Source of the DNA: Streptosporangiaceae bacterium
Lineage (GTDB): Bacteria; Actinomycetota; Actinomycetes; Streptosporangiales; Streptosporangiaceae
Length of the DNA: 6,778 bases
Reading direction: 5' to 3'
NCBI GenBank assembly: GCA_030038715.1
Contig: JASHSO010000173.1
Span: forward strand, 1 to 6,778
How positions within the stretch are numbered: position 1 is the first letter of the stretch; each line of letters opens with the position of its first letter. Below are positions 1 to 6,540 of this stretch, in pieces. The notes below the pieces were generated by a model that was not told the DNA's origin, searched no databases, and saw nothing but the letters and a program-made list of their open reading frames with translations. The position numbers were made by a program, and so were the translations under genes.

Positions 1-507
1 CTGCATGCCACCATCGCGACGGTGCGCCGGGACTTCGGCCTGCTGCGGTTCAACACGGCGATCGCCAGGCTGATAGAGCTGACCGCCCTGGCAGCCAGGG
101 TGTCGGCCAGGGACGGCGGTCTGCCCCGTGCGCTCGCCGAGCCGCTGGTGCTGATGGTCGCGCCGATGGCACCGCATATCGCCGAGGAGCTGTGGTCCAG
201 GCTGGGCCACGCTGAGTCGCTGGTCTACGCGGAGTTTCCGCAGGCCGACGAGGAACTGGCGCGCGAGCAGACCGTCACCGTGCCGGTTCAGGTCAACGGC
301 AGGACCCGGTTCACCGTGCGCGTTCCGGCCGACGCGGGCATCGAGGAGATCGAGCGGATGCTGACCGGGCACCCGGACTACGCCGAGCACACCGCCGGAC
401 TCGTCGTCGAGCGGCTGGTCGTAGTGCCTGGCCGGATCGTCAACGTCGTCGTCGGCCAGCAGGGTTCCGGTTCGGCGCGGAACTCGCTGGCCGGCGCCGA
501 GGACTGA
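1..507 (+). CDS. leuS: Leucyl-tRNA synthetase, C-terminal part (5' end outside window)
   Basis: Class I aminoacyl-tRNA synthetase that charges tRNA-Leu with leucine in the cytoplasm. Only the last 168 codons are visible; the frame is open from base 1 and ends at TGA 505-507. Seen: the helical anticodon-binding domain (about visible residues 8-75), with the motif APMAPHIAEELW typical of LeuRS and related synthetases, then the small C-terminal domain with VPVQVNGRTRFTV and the closing VVVPGRIVNVVV that normally ends LeuRS. The protein then runs about 17 residues further (GQQGSGSARNSLAGAED), a polar tail not expected in the family. That tail lies in the segment shared with the convergent membrane-protein gene on the other strand. 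The catalytic HIGH and KMSKS motifs are upstream of the window. Identification is firm from the C-terminal motifs. Confidence 0.96.
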   Translation: MHATIATVRRDFGLLRFNTAIARLIELTALAARVSARDGGLPRALAEPLVLMVAPMAPHIAEELWSRLGHAESLVYAEFPQADEELAREQTVTVPVQVNGRTRFTVRVPADAGIEEIERMLTGHPDYAEHTAGLVVERLVVVPGRIVNVVVGQQGSGSARNSLAGAED

Positions 508-1388
508 CTCGACCGGATCGGCTTAGCCGGCGGCGTCAGCACGGTCAGGATGCCGGTGACCAGCAGGACCGCGGCGAGCGCTGCCGCCTCGAGCTTGGTC
601 GCGAGGGCAGGCCCGGCGCCGGGTCTCGGGTGATTGCGCAGCCAAAACTGGCCGGCTACCGCACAACCCGCTACCACGCAGACGATCGCGGCCTTGGCGA
701 TCAGGAACAACCCGTAGCTAGTGGTCAGGAAAGACCCCAGCGGGACGAGTACCAGCGCGGAGATCACCCCGGTGACGACGACAGTGCCGAACAGCCAGGC
801 TGCGACGACGCTGTACATCTTCACTAGGCCGTGTACCGCGACCGGGCTGGCACGCCAGGCGATCGCCGCACGCACCACGTAGCAGAGCATGCCCGCCCAC
901 ACCACCGCGGGCAGCAGGTGACAGTAGGTGAGCAGCGCGCCGACGACCGGGATTATGCCCTCCGGATGGGCGCGCACGCCCTCGGCGAGCACCACGCAAC
1001 ACAGCAACACCGCAGCCCACCGAGGCTGGCGCAGCCAGAGCAGCAGCGCTGCCAGCGCGAAGCAGGCTAGTTCGACAGCGGCGATAATCGCACTGGCCCC
1101 GGTCTCCAGCCCGGGCGCTGGCGGCTGGGCCAGCTTGGCCGCAAGGCCGCGCCCGACGATGGAGGTTCCCCACAAGGCCGCGCTGGCTGCCACGCCAAGC
1201 AGCGAACCACGCAGCGCCCACGGCGATGGCAGCGGGCCAGGATGGGGGCCCTTGAAGTGCCGCGCCGTCCCGCGGCCCGCCAGCCCCCCGAGCGCTATGG
1301 CCAGGCCCATCAGCATCAGCGATCGCTCGATGCCGGTCAGCCACAAGCCGGGGGTAGACAGCGACACGGACGCCGCGGCAACAGTCAT
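378..1388 (-). CDS. CopD-family integral membrane protein (putative copper transport/resistance)
   Basis: A 336-residue polytopic membrane protein. Eight hydrophobic segments are visible at about residues 14-37, 57-79, 95-119, 123-138, 144-175, 186-216, 219-250 and 264-285. The segment CHLLPAVVWAGML (His157 onward) matches the H-x-x-x-x-x-W-x-G-x-L signature of the CopD domain, and GLFLIAKAAIVCVVAG (227-242) followed by a basic loop matches the domain's second helix pair. CopD relatives are linked to copper uptake or tolerance at the inner membrane, often with periplasmic CopC; no CopC domain is fused here or encoded nearby, so the copper role is inferred. The start is the first ATG after an in-frame stop at 1410-1412; its ribosome binding site is weak (GGATG). 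After the last helix and the usual Pro-Pro end (286-287), a Ser/Thr/Pro-rich tail continues to residue 336, about 43 codons of it antisense to leuS. The tail is probably non-conserved, or the result of a lost stop codon. Confidence 0.82.
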   Translation of the reverse strand: MTVAAASVSLSTPGLWLTGIERSLMLMGLAIALGGLAGRGTARHFKGPHPGPLPSPWALRGSLLGVAASAALWGTSIVGRGLAAKLAQPPAPGLETGASAIIAAVELACFALAALLLWLRQPRWAAVLLCCVVLAEGVRAHPEGIIPVVGALLTYCHLLPAVVWAGMLCYVVRAAIAWRASPVAVHGLVKMYSVVAAWLFGTVVVTGVISALVLVPLGSFLTTSYGLFLIAKAAIVCVVAGCAVAGQFWLRNHPRPGAGPALATKLEAAALAAVLLVTGILTVLTPPAKPIRSSQSSAPASEFRAEPEPCWPTTTLTIRPGTTTSRSTTSPAVCSA

Positions 1389-1417
1389 GCCAGCGGCGTC
1401 GCATCCGGCCTAAGGCA

Positions 1418-1440
1418 GCCGCACCGCGCCCCCTTGCGGC
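1418..1440. repeat. 6-bp inverted repeat upstream of the copD-like gene
   Basis: GCCGCA (1418-1423) and TGCGGC (1435-1440) are perfect inverse complements separated by 11 C-rich bases. It lies 30-52 bases upstream of the copD-like ATG, so it would be a small hairpin in the 5' leader or part of an operator. It is short and GC-rich, so chance is possible. Confidence 0.35.
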
Positions 1441-1442
1441 CC

Positions 1443-1470
1443 ATCGGCTCCCGCACCAGCCGGAGCCGAT
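1443..1470. promoter_or_regulatory. Perfect 9-bp inverted repeat upstream of the copD-like gene
   Basis: ATCGGCTCC (1443-1451) is exactly inverse-complementary to GGAGCCGAT (1462-1470), with a 10-base spacer. The repeat sits 55-82 bases upstream of the copD-like start. It could be a dyad operator for a dimeric regulator, with centres about two helical turns apart, or a leader hairpin. It is immediately followed by the smaller repeat at 1418-1440. No clear -35/-10 pair could be placed confidently around it, and the regulator is unknown. Confidence 0.5.
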
Positions 1471-1588
1471 ACTTGCTAACTGGCAACGAAGATCTCACTC
1501 GCTCACAGTAGTGCCGACCCAATGTCGCAGGCGTGTTTGCTGGGGATATGCCCGGAACTTTACCTACTCGATGCGTTCACTCGCCGTG

Positions 1589-1609
1589 ACAGGCCCTCAC
1601 CGGCCCTGT
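1589..1609. repeat. Bulged hairpin in the intergenic gap
   Basis: ACAGGCC (1589-1595) pairs with GGCCCTGT (1602-1609) if one C is bulged, giving about 7 base pairs around a 6-base loop. It lies 65-85 bases downstream of the secreted-protein stop codon on the minus strand, beyond the stronger hairpin at 1636-1653. It may be a secondary termination structure. There is no T-tract. Confidence 0.3.
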
Positions 1610-1635
1610 GCATAAACCCGCTGGAGGTAAGATCG

Positions 1636-1653
1636 CGGCACTCCCGAGTGCCG
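1636..1653 (-). terminator. Putative hairpin terminator after the secreted-protein gene
   Basis: CGGCACTC (1636-1643) and GAGTGCCG (1646-1653) are perfect inverse complements around CC. Because so tight a turn cannot form, the real stem is about 7 bp with a 4-base loop. It begins 21 bases downstream of the TGA of the secreted-protein gene (1674-1676). No U-tract follows on the minus strand, which is common for actinobacterial terminators but lowers certainty. A separate perfect 10-bp palindrome, CATGATCATG (1662-1671), lies between the stop codon and the hairpin. Confidence 0.5.
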
Positions 1654-1673
1654 TGACTTTACATGATCATGCT

Positions 1674-2123
1674 TCAGGGCACGGATGACGGCAGCACAAA
1701 CGTCTGCGCGGCCGGGCCACGCGGGACCTTGCCGGTGAATATCACGGTCAGCCGGCTGAAGTAGACCTGGCCAGCGTGCTTCGGGCGGGGCTCGGCGCGC
1801 CACAGCACGGTCAGGATCGGGTACTTGACGTACTTGCCCTCCGCGCAATTAGGTGTGCAGTTGTTGACCTCGAACAGGCCACTGCCGTAGCCGATCGAGC
1901 GCCAGGAAGCCCACTTCAGCGCGGTCAGGAACTCGTTGGACATGCAGCCCGGCAGGTCGAACGTGGTCGGCCTGACCTGGCTGCGTCCGCTGCAATAATT
2001 GAGCAGCACGACCTGGCTCGAGCTAGCCGAGGCAGCAGCCGCAGTAATGGCCGTTCCCGTCAGTGTGCCGGCCACCGCCAGCGCGCCCGAGGCCACCAGT
2101 ACGCGTGCGCGAGTAAACCGCAT
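1674..2123 (-). CDS. Small secreted protein of unknown function, four cysteines
   Basis: A 149-residue protein with a Sec-type signal peptide: basic n-region (MRFTRAR), a hydrophobic Ala/Val/Leu stretch at about 8-30, and a likely cleavage near AxA at 31-34. The mature part is about 115 residues with four cysteines (44, 60, 89, 93), which would suit two disulphide bonds outside the cell. The core LKWASW at 69-74, a Gly-rich step, then NNCTPNCAEGKY (87-98) and YPILTVLW (101-108) recall a family of secreted actinobacterial proteins I know only as hypothetical; I assign no function. The start is well supported: AAGGAG lies 8 bases upstream of the ATG. It follows acnA on the same strand after a 76-bp gap, so it may be read partly from the acnA transcript. 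A 7-bp repeat in that gap could cover its ribosome binding site. Confidence 0.85.
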   Translation of the reverse strand: MRFTRARVLVASGALAVAGTLTGTAITAAAASASSSQVVLLNYCSGRSQVRPTTFDLPGCMSNEFLTALKWASWRSIGYGSGLFEVNNCTPNCAEGKYVKYPILTVLWRAEPRPKHAGQVYFSRLTVIFTGKVPRGPAAQTFVLPSSVP

Positions 2124-2133
2124 CGGGCGAACT

Positions 2134-2199
2134 CCTTCCGTGGCGCGAACCAGTTACCTGTAGGACGCGCGGCGCGGGCAATCAGATGTGGCCGGAAGG
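2134..2199 (-). promoter_or_regulatory. Inverted repeat overlapping the ribosome binding site of the secreted-protein gene
   Basis: CCTTCCG (2134-2140) and CGGAAGG (2193-2199) are perfect inverse complements bounding the acnA to secreted-protein gap. On the minus-strand RNA the CGGAAGG arm is part of the Shine-Dalgarno region of the secreted-protein gene, and its partner lies just after the acnA stop. A transcript reading through from acnA could therefore fold so as to mask this site, while one starting inside the gap would lack the partner arm. Inner GCGCG/CGCGC segments (2143-2147, 2166-2170) could lengthen the stem. The base match is seen; the regulatory reading is inference. Confidence 0.35.
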
Positions 2200-4971
2200 C
2201 TAAATCTTGCCAAGCAACTGCCGCAGTACGTACTGCATGATCCCGCCGTGCCGGTAGTACTCAGCCTCGCCGGGAGTGTCTATTCGCACGATCGCGGTGA
2301 ACTCCTTGTCATCGGCGCGCACCGTGACCTCGCGAGGCGTCGAGCCCGCATTGAGCGCCTCGATCCCCGCCACGTCGAAGACCTCGTGCCCGGTCAGCCC
2401 GAGTGACTCGACACTGTCTCCCGGCTTGAACTGCAGCGGCAGGACCCCCATGCCGATGAGGTTGGACCGGTGGATTCGCTCGAACGACTCCACGAGCACC
2501 GCCCGGACGCCGAGCAGCGCTGTGCCCTTCGCCGCCCAGTCCCTGGAGGAGCCAGAGCCGTACTCCTTGCCGCCGAGCACGACGAGAGGCGTCCCCTCGG
2601 CTATGTATTCGCGCGAGGCGTCGTAGATGGACAGTTGCGTGCCCGTGGGCAGCTTGAGCGTCACGCCACCCTCAGTGCCGGGCGCGAGCTGGTTACGGAG
2701 CCGGATGTTGGCGAACGTGCCGCGGATCATCACCTCGTGGTTGCCCCGGCGGGATCCGTAGGAGTTGAAGTCAGCGCGTTGCACGTCATGACTGGTCAGG
2801 TACTTGCCGGCCGGGCTGTCGGTCTTGATCGCGCCAGCCGGCGAAATGTGGTCGGTAGTCACCGAGTCCCCGAGCAGGGCGAGCACCCGCGCGCCATGAA
2901 TGTCGGTGACTGGGCTTTGACCCGTTTGCATCCCCTCGAAGTACGGTGGGCGCCGGACGTAGGTGGACTCGGGGTCCCAAGCGAACGTCTCGCCTGCCGG
3001 GACGTCAAGGTCCTGCCAGCGCTCGTCGCCGGTGAACACGTCCGCGTAGTCGCGGGTGAACATCTCGGCTGCGACCGCGCTCTCCACGACGGCCTCGATC
3101 TCGGCCGGCGTGGGCCACAGGTCGCGAAGGTAGACCGCTTGGCCGGACGGCCCCGTTCCGATTGGTTCTTTCGTCAGGTCGATGTCCATCGTGCCCGCCA
3201 GCGCGTACGCGACGACCAGCGGCGGCGATGCCAGGTAGTTCATCTTGACGTCCGGGTTGATCCGGCCTTCGAAGTTGCGGTTGCCCGACAGCACGGACAC
3301 CACCGCCAGGTCGTTCTCGGCCACCGCGGCGCTGATCGCCTCGGGCAGCGGGCCGGAATTGCCGATACAGGTCGTGCATCCGTAGCCGACCAGGCTGAAG
3401 CCGAGTTTCTCCAGGTAGGGCGTCAGTCCAGCCCGCTCGTAGTAATCCATGACGACCTTGGACCCGGGGGCGAGCGTGGTCTTAACCCAGGGCTTGCGCT
3501 CAAGGCCTGCCTCGACCGCCTTCTTCGCCAGCAGCGCAGCGCCGATCATGACCGATGGGTTGGAGGTGTTGGTACAGGAAGTAATCGCGGCGATCACGAC
3601 CGAGCCATGGTCGACCGAGGTCCTCGTACCGTCGTCCAGTGTGACCTCCGCGGGCTTGGACGGCCGAGCATTCGCCGGGGCTGCCGCTTGGCGGGTAACC
3701 CCGTTCCCGTTCTCGCTGTCGGCGACGAACGGATCCGACGCCGGGAACGTGCCCGCGATGTCGTCATCGAGCTTGTCCAGCTTCACGTAGGTGCCAAGTG
3801 AGGAACGGAACGCGGTCTTGGCGTCGGCAAGCGCCACCCTGTCCTGCGGCCGCTTCGGGCCTGCCAGCGACGGCACCACGGTGGCCAGGTCGAGCACGAG
3901 TTCCTCGGAGTACCGCGCGGGCGCGGCCGGGTCATGCCACAGACCCTGCTCCTTGGCGTAGGCCTCCACGAGCGCGACCTGCCTGGGCGAACGGCCGGTG
4001 AGCCGAAGGTAGGCGAGGGTCTCGGCGTCGATCGGGAAGATCGCGCAGGTGGAGCCGAACTCCGGGCTCATGTTGCCGATCGTCGCCCGGTTGGCGACCG
4101 GCACCGCCGCGACGCCGTCGCCGTGGAACTCCACGAACTTGCCGACGACGCCGTGGCGGCGTAGCAGCTCGGTGATGGTCAGCACCAAGTCGGTCGCGGT
4201 CGCACCGGACGGCAGCTCGCCGGTAAGCCTGAACCCGACGACCTTAGGTATCAGCATGGACACCGGCTGGCCCAGCATCGCTGCCTCGGCCTCAATGCCG
4301 CCCACGCCCCAGCCGAGGATGCCGAGGCCGTTCTGCATCGTGGTGTGCGAGTCCGTGCCGACGCAGGTGTCCGGGTAGGCGCTGAGGCCCCTGTCGCCCT
4401 CGGCGGTCATGACGACCCTGGCGAGGTGCTCGATGTTCACCTGGTGCACGATCCCGGTGCCGGGCGGGACCACACGGAACTGGTCGAGTGCCTCCTGACC
4501 CCAGCGAAGGAAGGCGAACCGCTCGCGGTTGCGCTGAAACTCAAGCTCCACGTTCCGCTCGAAGGCGTCGGGGCGGCCGAATACGTCCGCGATCACCGAG
4601 TGGTCGATGACCAACTCGGCCGGCACCAGAGGGTTGATCTTCGCGGGGTCACCGCCGAGCGCCTGCATGGCCTCGCGCATGGCGGCCAAGTCGACAACGG
4701 CAGGCACACCGGTCAGGTCTTGCATGATGACCCGCGCCGGGCTGAACTGGATCTCGGTGTCCGGCTCGGCCGCAGGATCCCACCCCGCCAGCGACCGGAC
4801 GTGGTCCGTCGTGACATTCAGTCCGTCCTCGGTCCGCAGCAGGTTCTCCAGCAGGATCTTGAGGCTGTAGGGCAAGTCACCGGCGCCTGGGACCGCGTCT
4901 ACTCGGTGAATCTGGTAGCGGGTCTGGCCGACCCTCAACTCGGCCCGGCTGCCGAAGCTGTTCCCGGTCAT
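2200..4971 (-). CDS. acnA: Aconitate hydratase (aconitase A)
   Basis: Cytoplasmic [4Fe-4S] enzyme that interconverts citrate and isocitrate through cis-aconitate in the TCA cycle. The 923-residue product is full length for the AcnA/IRP1 branch (usually about 890-940). Cluster ligands are Cys466 (SCTNTSNPS) and Cys532/Cys535 ([11 protein letters not shown]); the 66- and 3-residue spacings fit the family. Other signatures: [12 protein letters not shown] (207-218), [11 protein letters not shown] (220-230), the swivel-domain start [15 protein letters not shown] (701-715) and [16 protein letters not shown] (801-816). A low-complexity stretch at about 418-445 is a linker-like insert before the cysteine domain. 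The start is MTGNSFGS, preceded by GGAGG (4982-4986) 10 bases upstream. An in-frame open stretch of 59 codons upstream, from a TTG at 5148, has no aconitase character and runs into the operator sites, so it is not coding. It stands first in the minus-strand series and has a long leader. Confidence 0.98.
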   Translation of the reverse strand: MTGNSFGSRAELRVGQTRYQIHRVDAVPGAGDLPYSLKILLENLLRTEDGLNVTTDHVRSLAGWDPAAEPDTEIQFSPARVIMQDLTGVPAVVDLAAMREAMQALGGDPAKINPLVPAELVIDHSVIADVFGRPDAFERNVELEFQRNRERFAFLRWGQEALDQFRVVPPGTGIVHQVNIEHLARVVMTAEGDRGLSAYPDTCVGTDSHTTMQNGLGILGWGVGGIEAEAAMLGQPVSMLIPKVVGFRLTGELPSGATATDLVLTITELLRRHGVVGKFVEFHGDGVAAVPVANRATIGNMSPEFGSTCAIFPIDAETLAYLRLTGRSPRQVALVEAYAKEQGLWHDPAAPARYSEELVLDLATVVPSLAGPKRPQDRVALADAKTAFRSSLGTYVKLDKLDDDIAGTFPASDPFVADSENGNGVTRQAAAPANARPSKPAEVTLDDGTRTSVDHGSVVIAAITSCTNTSNPSVMIGAALLAKKAVEAGLERKPWVKTTLAPGSKVVMDYYERAGLTPYLEKLGFSLVGYGCTTCIGNSGPLPEAISAAVAENDLAVVSVLSGNRNFEGRINPDVKMNYLASPPLVVAYALAGTMDIDLTKEPIGTGPSGQAVYLRDLWPTPAEIEAVVESAVAAEMFTRDYADVFTGDERWQDLDVPAGETFAWDPESTYVRRPPYFEGMQTGQSPVTDIHGARVLALLGDSVTTDHISPAGAIKTDSPAGKYLTSHDVQRADFNSYGSRRGNHEVMIRGTFANIRLRNQLAPGTEGGVTLKLPTGTQLSIYDASREYIAEGTPLVVLGGKEYGSGSSRDWAAKGTALLGVRAVLVESFERIHRSNLIGMGVLPLQFKPGDSVESLGLTGHEVFDVAGIEALNAGSTPREVTVRADDKEFTAIVRIDTPGEAEYYRHGGIMQYVLRQLLGKI

Positions 4972-5030
4972 AATCTCGTGGCCTCCTGCGGTCTGGTTCT
5001 GCCTGCCCGGCACCTGCGCATCGGGGTTGT

Positions 5031-5055
5031 GCAAGCATCTTGCCGCGCAGCGCGG
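5031..5055 (-). other. Two adjoining small hairpins in the acnA leader
   Basis: GCAAG (5031-5035) pairs with CTTGC (5039-5043) around CAT, and CCGCGC (5043-5048) pairs with GCGCGG (5050-5055), effectively 5 bp around a CAG loop. They lie 60-84 bases upstream of the acnA ATG, inside what would be a long leader if transcription starts near the operator sites. The stems are short, and the role, if any, is unknown. Confidence 0.25.
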
Positions 5056-5131
5056 TCGGCATGCTCGCTGACCCCCGAGCCCACCCGGATCCTCGCTGCT
5101 GGCGACGACGCGTTGCTGCCCAAACGCGACT

Positions 5132-5155
5132 AGATCTCTCGACGTCAAGCTATTT
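5132..5155. promoter_or_regulatory. Operator-like site A (13-bp element, imperfect palindrome)
   Basis: Contains GACGTCAAGCTAT (5141-5153), identical to the element in site B. Around the GAC|GTC centre, 8 of 12 half-site positions are symmetric, so it looks like a weaker copy of the same protein-binding site. Its centre is about 172 bases upstream of the acnA start and 44 bp from the centre of site B, close to four helical turns, which would suit two dimers on similar faces of the DNA. Confidence 0.6.
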
Positions 5156-5165
5156 GTCCACCAGC

Positions 5166-5192
5166 CTAGTAAGCCAGATATCTTGACGTCAA
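5166..5192 (-). promoter_or_regulatory. Possible acnA promoter overlapping site B
   Basis: On the minus strand, TTGACG (5192 down to 5187) resembles a -35 and TACTAG (5171 down to 5166) a -10, separated by 15 bases, shorter than the ideal 17. The -35 is part of site B, so a bound regulator would block polymerase. Transcription would begin near 5158, giving a leader of about 185 bases. The match is suggestive only. Confidence 0.3.
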
Positions 5193-5199
5193 GCTATCT
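5176..5199. promoter_or_regulatory. Operator-like site B (near-perfect 24-bp palindrome)
   Basis: Centred on GAC|GTC between 5187 and 5188, 11 of 12 half-site positions are symmetric; the core TTGACGTCAA is fully so. The right side repeats the 13-bp element of site A exactly (GACGTCAAGCTAT, 5185-5197). This is the expected form of a site for a homodimeric regulator such as a TetR, GntR or MarR protein. Family and ligand cannot be told from the DNA, and no regulator gene lies in the window. It sits about 217 bases from the acnA start and 129 from the hydrolase start. Confidence 0.7.
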
Positions 5200-5316
5200 C
5201 GCGCGGCCGCGGAAGCCTGGCGTTTTCAGTTCGTGACAGGTCCATTGACTCGGCTGGGAACGGGGCGGGAGCATGTGAGCGCCGTGACGCGCGGCACCGT
5301 CAGGAGGGGTAGCAGG

Positions 5317-6471
5317 ATGACAATAAAGATCGACGAGGTACTGACGGCCGCAGTGGACCGCGGCGCCGTCCCCGGGGTTGTCGCCATGGCGGCCGGCGAT
5401 AGCGGCGTGATCTACCAGGGTGCTGCTGGGCTGCGTGACGCTGGCGCGAGCGACCTGATCACGCCCGACACGATGATGCGGATTGCCTCCATGACCAAGA
5501 TGGTCACCGCCACGGCGGCCTTGCAACTGGTCGAGCGCGGCGTCCTGGACTTGGACGCGCCGGTGGACGCCTACCTTCCCGAGTTCGCCGACCTGCAGGT
5601 CCTGGAGGGATTCGAGGGCGACACGCCGGTGCTTCGGGCCCCGGCGAGCCGCGCCACCATCCGGAACCTGTTCACCCACACGACCGGCCTCGCCTACTGG
5701 TTCTGGGATCGCGACCTGGACCGCTACGAGCAGCTCACCGGCACGCCGAATGTGCTGCCAGGCACCCTCGGAGCCTTCAAGTCGCCGCTCATGTTCGACC
5801 CAGGGACCCGGCTCGAGTACGGAATCAACATGGACTGGCTCGGCCGCGTCGTCGAGGCGCTCAGCGGGCAGCCGCTCAATGAGTACTTCGAGGCCCACAT
5901 CACCGGCCCGCTCGGCATGTCCAATACCGTCGCGCGAATGACCGAGGCTCAGCGCGCCAACTCCACCCCCATCCACGTCCGCGGCGAGGACGGAGCCTGG
6001 GTCGCAACCGACATCGACTGGGCACAGCAGCCCGAGTACTGGGGCGGCGGGCATTTCCTGTACTCCACACCGCGGGACTACCTGCAGTTCCAGCGGATGC
6101 TGCTCGGCCATGGCGCACTCGGCGACGTCCGCATCCTGGCTGCGGACACGGTGGTGCAGGTTTTCACTAACCAGATCGGCTCGCTTGAGTTCCCGCCGAC
6201 CATCGGCACCGCCCATCCGGAGCTGAGCGCGGACGTCAACCTGGGCCCGGGCCTCAAGTGGGGGCTGGGGCTGCTGCTCAGTGCGACCGGGCACCCCGGC
6301 ATGCGCGCACCGGGCAGCGGCTCGTGGGCTGGCCTGTTCAACACGCACTTCTGGGTCGACCCGGCGAGCCGGGTGACCGGCGCGATCTACTCCCAGACAC
6401 TGCCCTTCGCCGACCCGGCAGCGTTCCAGCTCTACGCCGACTTCGAACAAGCGCTGTACGCGTCGCTGTGA
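5317..6471 (+). CDS. Serine hydrolase, class C beta-lactamase/EstB-like esterase family
   Basis: A 384-residue enzyme of the beta-lactamase/penicillin-binding fold that uses an acyl-serine intermediate. The nucleophile motif is SMTK (Ser58, Lys61); the second motif is Tyr168 in LEYGINMDWLGRVVE, with Tyr-Gly-Ile where true lactamases have Tyr-x-Asn. In place of the third KTG motif is GSGSWAGLFNTHFWVDP (333-349), like the W-(G/A)-G element of EstB-type esterases and related acyltransferases. HTTGL (121-125) and GPLGM (197-201) are also family landmarks. There is no signal peptide, which argues for a cytoplasmic esterase, lactonase or amidase rather than an antibiotic-degrading secreted lactamase; the substrate is unknown. 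The chosen ATG has AGGAGGG 8 bases upstream, and residue 1 fits the usual family start. An in-frame GTG at 5233 would add 28 residues lacking family character. It is divergent from acnA and 110 bp upstream of the fumarylacetoacetase gene on the same strand. Confidence 0.9.
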   Translation: MTIKIDEVLTAAVDRGAVPGVVAMAAGDSGVIYQGAAGLRDAGASDLITPDTMMRIASMTKMVTATAALQLVERGVLDLDAPVDAYLPEFADLQVLEGFEGDTPVLRAPASRATIRNLFTHTTGLAYWFWDRDLDRYEQLTGTPNVLPGTLGAFKSPLMFDPGTRLEYGINMDWLGRVVEALSGQPLNEYFEAHITGPLGMSNTVARMTEAQRANSTPIHVRGEDGAWVATDIDWAQQPEYWGGGHFLYSTPRDYLQFQRMLLGHGALGDVRILAADTVVQVFTNQIGSLEFPPTIGTAHPELSADVNLGPGLKWGLGLLLSATGHPGMRAPGSGSWAGLFNTHFWVDPASRVTGAIYSQTLPFADPAAFQLYADFEQALYASL

Positions 6472-6532
6472 GCCAGAGCGCCTAACCCGCCGCCTGCCGC
6501 CGCGGGCCCCCGGGAGCCAGCCGCGGTCTCGC

Positions 6533-6538
6533 TACGCT
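6533..6538 (+). promoter_or_regulatory. Possible -10 box of the fumarylacetoacetase gene
   Basis: TACGCT resembles a common actinobacterial -10 and would start transcription near 6545, inside the inverted repeat at 6541-6560. No recognisable -35 lies 16-19 bases upstream, so support is weak. Confidence 0.25.
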
Positions 6539-6540
6539 GG

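Larger units (their letters stand above)
4972..5316. other. Divergent intergenic region between acnA and the serine hydrolase gene
   Basis: A 345-bp region between two divergent starts. From the acnA side it contains the acnA ribosome binding site (GGAGG, 4982-4986 on the minus strand), a leader with two small hairpins (5031-5055), operator-like site A (5132-5155), a possible acnA promoter (5166-5192), operator-like site B (5176-5199), a GC palindrome CGCGGCCGCG (5202-5211), and the hydrolase leader with its ribosome binding site (AGGAGGG, 5302-5308). A TTGACT at 5245-5250 could be a -35 for the hydrolase gene, but no good -10 follows. No credible gene lies here. Confidence 0.8.

Noticed and set aside
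718..1404. 228-codon minus-strand frame in a different phase across the copD-like gene
   Set aside because: It is Arg/Gly/Ala-rich with no membrane segments, whereas the chosen frame gives eight clean helices and CopD signatures.
1554..1577. ECF-sigma-like promoter on the plus strand (GGAAC, then CGTT 15 bases later)
   Set aside because: The spacing is slightly short and no plus-strand gene follows; transcription would run antisense into the secreted-protein gene. Probably chance.
2470..3801. 443-codon open frame on the plus strand inside acnA
   Set aside because: It is antisense to strongly conserved aconitase sequence; long antisense frames are common in high-GC DNA, and the product has Arg/Val/Gly-rich composition with no domain.
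4877..5062. 61-codon frame overlapping the acnA start, a possible upstream ORF
   Set aside because: There is no convincing ribosome binding site, and the Arg/Pro-rich product mostly shadows the acnA coding region in another frame.
4972..5148. N-terminal extension of aconitase by 59 codons from a TTG
   Set aside because: The TTG lies inside operator-like site A, no ribosome binding site precedes it, the residues look unlike aconitase, and the ATG at 4971 has a good GGAGG.
5202..5211. CGCGGCCGCG palindrome beside site B
   Set aside because: Pure G/C palindromes of this length are frequent in high-GC DNA, and it shows no link to the 13-bp element.
5194..6450. 418-codon open frame on the minus strand across the hydrolase gene
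   Set aside because: The plus-strand hydrolase has all family motifs in the same place; the antisense product is low-complexity Arg/Gly/Val with no recognisable fold.
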